Shown here piece by piece: positions 59,022 through 64,000 of a stretch of DNA of 64,000 nucleotides. Position 1 is the first letter of the stretch, and each line of letters begins with the position of its first letter. Origin of the DNA: Paraburkholderia sp. ZP32-5 (GTDB lineage: Bacteria > Pseudomonadota > Gammaproteobacteria > Burkholderiales > Burkholderiaceae); contig NZ_JAJEJP010000002.1 in NCBI RefSeq assembly GCF_021390495.1, positions 1,364,001 through 1,428,000 of the forward strand, given 5' to 3'. The notes under the pieces were generated by a model that worked only from the letters and a program-made list of their open reading frames with translations, did no database searches and was not told the DNA's origin. A program made the translations under genes and the position numbers.

Positions 59022-60331
59022 ACGGCGTACTCGATTCTCTGCAAACGCTCGTGACCGAGCCGTATCTCGGTTTGAGCCGATGGCTCACCGTGCGAGCGCT
59101 GGAGCACAAACTCAAGCGCCCCACCCGTACACAGGCATTCCAGGTTGCTTCGCCAAACCTGCTGTACGTGGCCGCAAGCGCGTTGCCGTATCACACGAGC
59201 GGTTACACCACGCGTACGCACGAGATCATCCGCGCAATGCGATCGGCTGGCGGCAGCGTGCATGCGTTGACGCGGCCGGGCTATCCGTTTGATCGTATCG
59301 ACCGTTTGCGCGATGCCGAGGGCGACGAAACACAGGTCGGAGAAGTGCGCTATCGGCACGCGGCCGGACCGGCCAACAATCGTCCGGTGCTGTTTTATGC
59401 GTTGCAAGCCGCACGCGTGATTGCGCAGTGGGCGAAACACCATCGAGTGTCGGTGATTCACGCGGCGTCGAATCACGTCAATGCGTTGCCTGCACTATTG
59501 GCGGCGCGGCAACTGGGCATCCCATTCCAATACGAAATGCGTGGCTTGTGGGAACTCACGCGTATTTCGCGTCTGCCTCATTTCGAGGGGCGTCAGGGCT
59601 TCAGGCAAGGCCTGGAACTGGAAGGCCTGGTCGCACGGCACGCTGATCGTGTTTTCGTGATTTCAGAGCAACTGGGCCGCTTCGCGCGCGAGCGTTGGGG
59701 CATTGCCGAAGAACGCATGTTTCTGCTGCCCAATTGCGTGGAGCCCGAGCGGTTTGCAATGATTACGCCACGCGAAATCGAACCGAACACGATAGGCTAT
59801 GCGGGTTCGTTGATGGGCTACGAAGGCCTCGATACGCTGATCGACGCAGTAGCGCAACTACGTGCACGCGGCACGCAACCGAACGTGATGATCATCGGGC
59901 ACGGCGAAGCGCATGCTGCACTCGAAGCACAGGTGCAGCGCCTTGGTCTGTCGGAGCAGATCCGCTTTTTGGGCCGCATGTCGCCGCAACAGGCGCATGA
60001 GACCTTGAGCCGTTGCGCACTCGTATGCATCCCACGCAAGCCGTTCAAGGTTTGCGAGATCGTGCCGCCTATCAAACTCGTCGAAGCGATGGCGATGGGC
60101 AAGCCGGTCATCGTGCCCGACCTGCCGGTGTTTCGCGACGAAATGGGCACACGCCCCGCAGGCTGGTTCTTCAAAGCAGCCGACTCGGAGGATCTCGCGC
60201 GCGTAATCGAAACGGCATTGGCCGATCGCACGGCGCTCGCCGCGCTCGGCGAGCGAGCAAAAGAATACGCGACCACGCAACGCAGCTGGAGCGATTTTGT
60301 CATCGAGGCACTACCCAAAAGTGCGAGGTGA
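59018..60331 (+). CDS. GT4 family glycosyltransferase
   Basis: 437 residues, GT-B fold. N-terminal HTSGYTTRTHEI acceptor-side motif. C-terminal GYAGSLMGYEGLDTLIDAV, the EX7E-type region KVCEIVPPIKLVEAMAMGKPVIVPDLPVF, and a final helix. It resembles exosortase/EPS-type GT4 proteins. Coupled by ATGA to the deacetylase-like gene. The acceptor and sugar are unknown. Confidence 0.88.
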   Translation: MNGVLDSLQTLVTEPYLGLSRWLTVRALEHKLKRPTRTQAFQVASPNLLYVAASALPYHTSGYTTRTHEIIRAMRSAGGSVHALTRPGYPFDRIDRLRDAEGDETQVGEVRYRHAAGPANNRPVLFYALQAARVIAQWAKHHRVSVIHAASNHVNALPALLAARQLGIPFQYEMRGLWELTRISRLPHFEGRQGFRQGLELEGLVARHADRVFVISEQLGRFARERWGIAEERMFLLPNCVEPERFAMITPREIEPNTIGYAGSLMGYEGLDTLIDAVAQLRARGTQPNVMIIGHGEAHAALEAQVQRLGLSEQIRFLGRMSPQQAHETLSRCALVCIPRKPFKVCEIVPPIKLVEAMAMGKPVIVPDLPVFRDEMGTRPAGWFFKAADSEDLARVIETALADRTALAALGERAKEYATTQRSWSDFVIEALPKSAR

Positions 60332-60336
60332 GGGGA

Positions 60337-61422
60337 ATGGTTGGCAGGGTCATTAGAAGACTGGGTTCACTGGTCTACGACTATCCGAAAGTTTCGGAAG
60401 ATGTCGAAAGTGCCGGACGCTTTGGCCGGCTGAAGATTGCGCTCGTCACGGATTACTTCACGGCGGACTGTCTGTCCGCCGAATGCCGTGTGCGCGTGAT
60501 GACGCCCTCGAACTATCGCGACATCATCAGCCACTGGAAGCCGGATCTGGTGCTCGCCGAATCGGCTTTTCACGGCGTGGATGGAAGCTGGCGCTATGAA
60601 TTGGCGAAGCAGCCAAAGATGCTGCGCCTTACGAAGCCGAAAGCGATTTTTCGTCTGGTCGACTTTGCGCGCAAGGCCGGGATTCCCACGGTGTTCTGGA
60701 ACAAGGATGACGGTCCGTTTTTCGAAGCGTTCATCGATGTAGCGAAGGCGTTCGATTACGTCTTCACGACAGACGAGGAATGCGTCGAGCGCTATCGCCA
60801 GCAAGTGCCCGCGCACGTGCCCGTGAACACGCTGATCATGCCGTTTCAACCGGCTTTTCACAGCTTCACGGGTTTCAATTTCACGCGCAACGAAGTGTGT
60901 TTTACGGGCAGCTATTACCGCCGCATTCTGAATGAGCGGCGCCGTTTTCTCGACATGGTGTTCGAGATTTGCGAACACAACCAGATGCCGCTCAACGTGT
61001 TCGATCGGAACCACGATCGCCTGTCGCGCCATCTCGAGTTCCGCTTTCCGAAGACGAGTCAGATGCGCCTGCACGGCAAGGTGCCGCACCATGAAACAGC
61101 GAACGTCTACAAGTCGCACACAGTTTCCCTCAACGTGAATTCGGTCACGAGTTCGGAAACGATGTTTTCTCGCCGTCTGCTCGAGATTCTTGCGTGCGGG
61201 GGCATTGCGGTGACGAATCCGAGCCGGGCGGTGGATCGCCATTTCCGCGACTTCTGCCACGTCGTGAATACTTACGAAGAGACGCGTGATCTATTCGCGC
61301 GGCTGCGTCACGGACCTTCGCGGGAAGATCTGGATCGTGCCGAAGCCGGTGCGAAATATGTGCGAGAGCACCACACCTGGGGGCAGAGGTTGGAGCAAAT
61401 CGGTGCGGTCGTGAACCTGTGA
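60337..61422 (+). CDS. CgeB-like glycosyltransferase
   Basis: 361 residues from ATG 60337 (GAGG and GGGG just ahead, five bases after the upstream stop); a longer open frame overlapping the upstream gene is not used. The fold matches CgeB/COG4641-type glycosyltransferases: FWNKDDGPFFEAFIDVAKAFDYVFTTDEECVERY, LHGKVPHHETANVYKSHTVSLNVNSVT and SRRLLEILACGGIAVTNPSRAV. Likely transfers a sugar within the same operon. Family members decorate surface glycans and spores; specificity unknown. Confidence 0.82.
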   Translation: MVGRVIRRLGSLVYDYPKVSEDVESAGRFGRLKIALVTDYFTADCLSAECRVRVMTPSNYRDIISHWKPDLVLAESAFHGVDGSWRYELAKQPKMLRLTKPKAIFRLVDFARKAGIPTVFWNKDDGPFFEAFIDVAKAFDYVFTTDEECVERYRQQVPAHVPVNTLIMPFQPAFHSFTGFNFTRNEVCFTGSYYRRILNERRRFLDMVFEICEHNQMPLNVFDRNHDRLSRHLEFRFPKTSQMRLHGKVPHHETANVYKSHTVSLNVNSVTSSETMFSRRLLEILACGGIAVTNPSRAVDRHFRDFCHVVNTYEETRDLFARLRHGPSREDLDRAEAGAKYVREHHTWGQRLEQIGAVVNL

Positions 61423-61435
61423 GGAATTGATCACG

Positions 61436-62911
61436 ATGCCCGCGTTGCTGTCCTGGCTTTGCCAGGCCATATTCCTCCTCGTAGTCGGCTACTTCGCGCT
61501 GTACGTGCTCCTTGAATTGCGGGTCTTTCTGATTTCGCGCAAGGTGGAACGGCGCAAACTCACCGAACTCGCGAATTCAGCGGCCGAAGCCGAGGTCGAG
61601 CGCTGGCCGTTGGTGAGCGTGCTGCTGCCGATCTACAACGAGTCCGAGGTGGTGGAGCGGCTGATCGACGCTGCCTGCCGTCTGCGCTATCCGTCGGAAC
61701 TGATCGAGATTCTGGTGCTGGACGATTCGTCGGATAGCACCACCGAACTCGCGCGCGCGAAAGTCGAGCGTTACGCTGCGCAAGGCGTCGATATTCGCCT
61801 GCTTAGGCGACGCAATCGCAAGGGCTACAAGGCCGGCAATCTGGTCAGCGGTATTCAGCAGTCGCGTGGTGAATTCTTCGCCATTTTCGACGCGGATTTC
61901 GTGCCGCCCGATGACTTCCTACTGAAGACGATTCCGTGTTTCAGAGATCCCGGCTTGGGATTTTTGCAAACGGGCATCGGTTACGAAAATCACGACGTGT
62001 CATTTCTCACACGCTTCCAGGCGATGGAGATGGGGCATCAGCAATACGTGACGGTCGGCCTGAGTGAAGATGGTGACATGGCATCGCTTAGCGGCAGTTC
62101 GTGCGTATGGCGCAAGGCGTGTGTTGATGCGCTGGGTGGCTGGAATGCGTCGACGGTGACGGAAGATGTCGATCTCGGCTACCGCGCGCAATTCGGCGAA
62201 TGGAAGTACGCTTATTTGCGCGATGTAGTGTCGATGTCGGTACTGCCCGAGACCATCAGCGCATATCGCATTCAGCGCGAGCGTTGGGGGCGCGGCCTGA
62301 TTCATAGTGCGTTCAAACACCTCAAGCAGATGCTGTTGCAGCGTATGCCGTTGATGAAGCGCATGCATGCGGTTTCTGTGATGTTTTCGTCGGTGTTGCT
62401 TGCATCGATCTATGTGCTGATCCTGCTGAGCTTGCCGCTCATGTACCTCGCGCATTTCGACAGTATGAGCATGCGTTGGGGCGCAATCGCGTTCTTCAGC
62501 CTCGTTGCGCTCTGGGGGCTGGAAAACGCGTTTGCCGCGCGCAAAGGCGCGCGACTGGATAGCAAGCCGAATCTCCTGAAAGCACTGTGGGATACCTACC
62601 GGTACATCGCGATGTTCCTGCCGATGGCTTGGTATTACTTTGTCGGCGGCGTGCGCGCAATGCTTGGCGTACACGGTGATTTTCACCGTACGCCGAAGGG
62701 CAAGGATGGTTATCGCGCCATCGTGCCGCGCATCAACTCCGTGTTGATTGTGGGCGAGATGTTCACGTTCCTCTACTCGGCATTCGCGGTTTGGGTGGGA
62801 TTTCAACGGGGGAATTACTTCCTCATTCCACTGAACGTGACCGTGTGCGTTGGCTTTGGGATGGTGATCTATTGGTCGTGGCAGGAGAGACAGGCGCACG
62901 AGCGCATGTAG
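61436..62911 (+). CDS. Membrane GT2 synthase, cellulose-synthase-like
   Basis: 491 residues from ATG 61436 with GAGGAA ahead; a TTG at 61427 is possible. One N-terminal helix (about 8-35), a GT2 catalytic domain with SVLLPIYNE, DDSSD, DAD, TED and QRERW (the D,D,D,QxxRW signature of processive enzymes), then about four more helices. Architecture is that of bacterial cellulose/mannan synthase-like enzymes that polymerise and extrude a beta-linked chain. It ends the tightly packed glycosyltransferase run, suggesting a second, synthase-dependent polymer or an initiating enzyme. Confidence 0.87.
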   Translation: MPALLSWLCQAIFLLVVGYFALYVLLELRVFLISRKVERRKLTELANSAAEAEVERWPLVSVLLPIYNESEVVERLIDAACRLRYPSELIEILVLDDSSDSTTELARAKVERYAAQGVDIRLLRRRNRKGYKAGNLVSGIQQSRGEFFAIFDADFVPPDDFLLKTIPCFRDPGLGFLQTGIGYENHDVSFLTRFQAMEMGHQQYVTVGLSEDGDMASLSGSSCVWRKACVDALGGWNASTVTEDVDLGYRAQFGEWKYAYLRDVVSMSVLPETISAYRIQRERWGRGLIHSAFKHLKQMLLQRMPLMKRMHAVSVMFSSVLLASIYVLILLSLPLMYLAHFDSMSMRWGAIAFFSLVALWGLENAFAARKGARLDSKPNLLKALWDTYRYIAMFLPMAWYYFVGGVRAMLGVHGDFHRTPKGKDGYRAIVPRINSVLIVGEMFTFLYSAFAVWVGFQRGNYFLIPLNVTVCVGFGMVIYWSWQERQAHERM

Positions 62912-62981
62912 GCGGGCAAAGTCCCATATCACTACGGTCGACGTGACGCGAAGGCGGCGCGGTCGAATAGGCATATCAAAT

Positions 62982-63734
62982 ATGACGATGAATTCCGTCC
63001 CCGCAAATACGAAACCGGACGCAATGCTGGGCGCGGTGACGACCGCCGTCGGCCTGTCGTTTCGACCCGCGCGCGCGAGTGATGCTGCCGCGTGCGCTCC
63101 GCTCGTGTTCGCGTCGGGGGAGCATGAGTTCGAGTTTTTTCTCGGCGTACCGGCTCGTGAATGCACTGCGTTTCTGGAGCACGCGTTTGCGCTATCAGGC
63201 GGACGCTTTTCGTGGCGGCGCCACGAAGTCGCCGTTGACGCGCATGGCCGGATCGTTGCGGTTCTCGCGGCCCACGATGGGCGGCGCATTTTGAGTGACG
63301 ATCCGCACATCGTCTGGACACTGCTTCGCTATTTTGGCCCGTTGCGCACGGTACCGATGCTGTTGCGCGGACTCGTGCTCGAAACCGAACTGCCGAAGCC
63401 GAAGCGTGCGCAGACGCTCATTGCACATTGCGCGACGTTAGACGAAGCGCGCGGCACGGGCGTTTTCTCCGCGTTGTTCGAGCATGCGATCCGCGGTGAA
63501 AACGCACAGCAGCGAGGGCTGAAAACGGGAGATCGCGAGATCGTGCTCGACGTGCTCGTGAGCAATCCGCGTGCGGCAGCGCTTTATCGTCGGCTTGGCT
63601 TTGTCGATTTGCCGCGCCGCAAGCCGCGTGCGTGGCGCCTGCCTGCGGACCTCGAATCGGTGCGCATGCGTTTCGATGCGGGCGCACAGATAGCGCGCAT
63701 CGCGGCACCCGGCGGGAAGTCAACAGCGTCGTGA
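62982..63734 (+). CDS. GNAT family acetyltransferase
   Basis: 250 residues from ATG 62982; an open frame reaches 62943 and ATG 62988 is an alternative. The GNAT fold starts at LSFRPARASDAAACAPLVFASGEHEF. The acetyl-CoA loop resembles EARGTGVFSALFEHAI, and the final strand-helix is VLVSNPRAAALYRRLGFVD. It may acetylate a small molecule or a sugar amine. The sequence is high-GC like the genome core. It ends the plus-strand run; its link with the capsule genes is only by position. Confidence 0.8.
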   Translation: MTMNSVPANTKPDAMLGAVTTAVGLSFRPARASDAAACAPLVFASGEHEFEFFLGVPARECTAFLEHAFALSGGRFSWRRHEVAVDAHGRIVAVLAAHDGRRILSDDPHIVWTLLRYFGPLRTVPMLLRGLVLETELPKPKRAQTLIAHCATLDEARGTGVFSALFEHAIRGENAQQRGLKTGDREIVLDVLVSNPRAAALYRRLGFVDLPRRKPRAWRLPADLESVRMRFDAGAQIARIAAPGGKSTAS

Positions 63735-63742
63735 TCGCGATG

Positions 63743-63770
63743 CGGCCCGATCGTATCAACCCGGGCCGCA
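63743..63770. terminator. Possible bidirectional terminator between convergent genes
   Basis: GCGGCCCG (63743-63750) pairs perfectly with CGGGCCGC (63763-63770) around a 12-base loop, placed between the GNAT stop and the stop of the convergent minus-strand gene. No T tract follows, so it is a weak call. Confidence 0.45.
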
Positions 63771-63786
63771 CACCTGCTTGACCCGC

Positions 63787-64000
63787 TCACAGCGGCACAA
63801 TATGCCCCGGCTGCGGATAACACCCCGGCGGCGTATACACCGGCCCGCACCCAAAATGCAGCGGCGGCCACGGCGTGTAGTGCGGCGGCTCGCAACCCGA
63901 CGGTTTGCCGCCATGGCACGACGGCGGGAATCCGCGCTTAAGACAATCGCTACCGCCGCGCACGGACAGCGCATCGGCATGTTCAAGTTCGTCGCAGCGC
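63787..64000 (-). CDS. C-terminal end of an unknown Cys/Pro-rich protein
   Basis: An open minus-strand frame enters at 63999 and ends with TGA at 63787-63789, giving the last 70 residues. The sequence is rich in Cys, Pro, Gly and aromatic residues (PPSCHGGKPSGCEPPHYTPWPPLHFGCGPV is split by Cys at intervals), a pattern seen in small exported or metal-rich proteins. The start lies outside the window. Codon positions fit a high-GC gene. No family recognised. Confidence 0.55.
   Translation of the reverse strand, partial: RCDELEHADALSVRGGSDCLKRGFPPSCHGGKPSGCEPPHYTPWPPLHFGCGPVYTPPGCYPQPGHIVPL

Overview
The window comes from a high-GC betaproteobacterium of the Burkholderia/Paraburkholderia/Caballeronia group (Burkholderiaceae). 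Three things support this: the 16S/23S/5S rRNA operon with tRNA-Ile(GAT) and tRNA-Ala(TGC) in the spacer, the cobW-cobN-chlI-chlD cobalamin block, and a capsule locus whose gene set (wcbP-Q-R-S-T, wcbC, wzm, wzt, wcbD) matches the Burkholderia capsular polysaccharide I family.

Layout. (1) 1-6047, plus strand: end of cobW, then cobN, a ChlI-type AAA+ ATPase and a VWA subunit, together an aerobic-type cobaltochelatase. The last two genes are joined by a textbook -1 programmed frameshift signal. (2) 6110-7054, minus strand: a YcgR/PilZ-type protein. (3) 7324-13024: a complete rRNA operon with promoter, boxA-like sites and terminator. (4) 13042-17768, minus strand: an ABC ATPase, a two-module FtsX-type permease and an AttH/CrtC-type lipocalin-like protein. 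(5) 18449-24320: an orphan nuoM paralogue followed by cyoABCD (bo3-type ubiquinol oxidase). (6) 24632-26403: one small membrane protein, then 1.4 kb without a convincing gene. (7) 26404-62911: a large capsule/exopolysaccharide locus, all on the plus strand. (8) 62982-64000: a GNAT acetyltransferase and, convergent to it, the C-terminal end of an unknown protein.

The capsule locus starts with an SDR (wcbP), a membrane sulfatase-fold enzyme (wcbQ), a fully reducing type I polyketide synthase (wcbR), an LpxC-like deacetylase (wcbS) and an alpha-oxoamine synthase (wcbT). Together these look like a pathway for an unusual acyl or amino-lipid component. The export machinery follows (wcbC outer-membrane lipoprotein, Wzm/Wzt ABC transporter, WcbD inner-membrane/periplasmic co-polymerase). 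Next comes a visibly more A/T-rich, probably acquired serotype-specific core: a wrecked wecB, an intact wecC, a coiled-coil protein with seven exact 35-residue repeats, a TPR-beta-propeller protein, an 1800-residue multi-module glycosyltransferase and a secreted beta-propeller protein. After 55.2 kb base composition returns to the genome norm with ugd, three glycosyltransferase-type genes, a polysaccharide-deacetylase-like gene, an unknown protein and a membrane GT2 synthase, mostly linked by ATGA overlaps. Apart from wecB, no KpsC/KpsS-type Kdo transferase gene is recognisable in this segment, so the locus is either incomplete here or uses a different lipid anchor.
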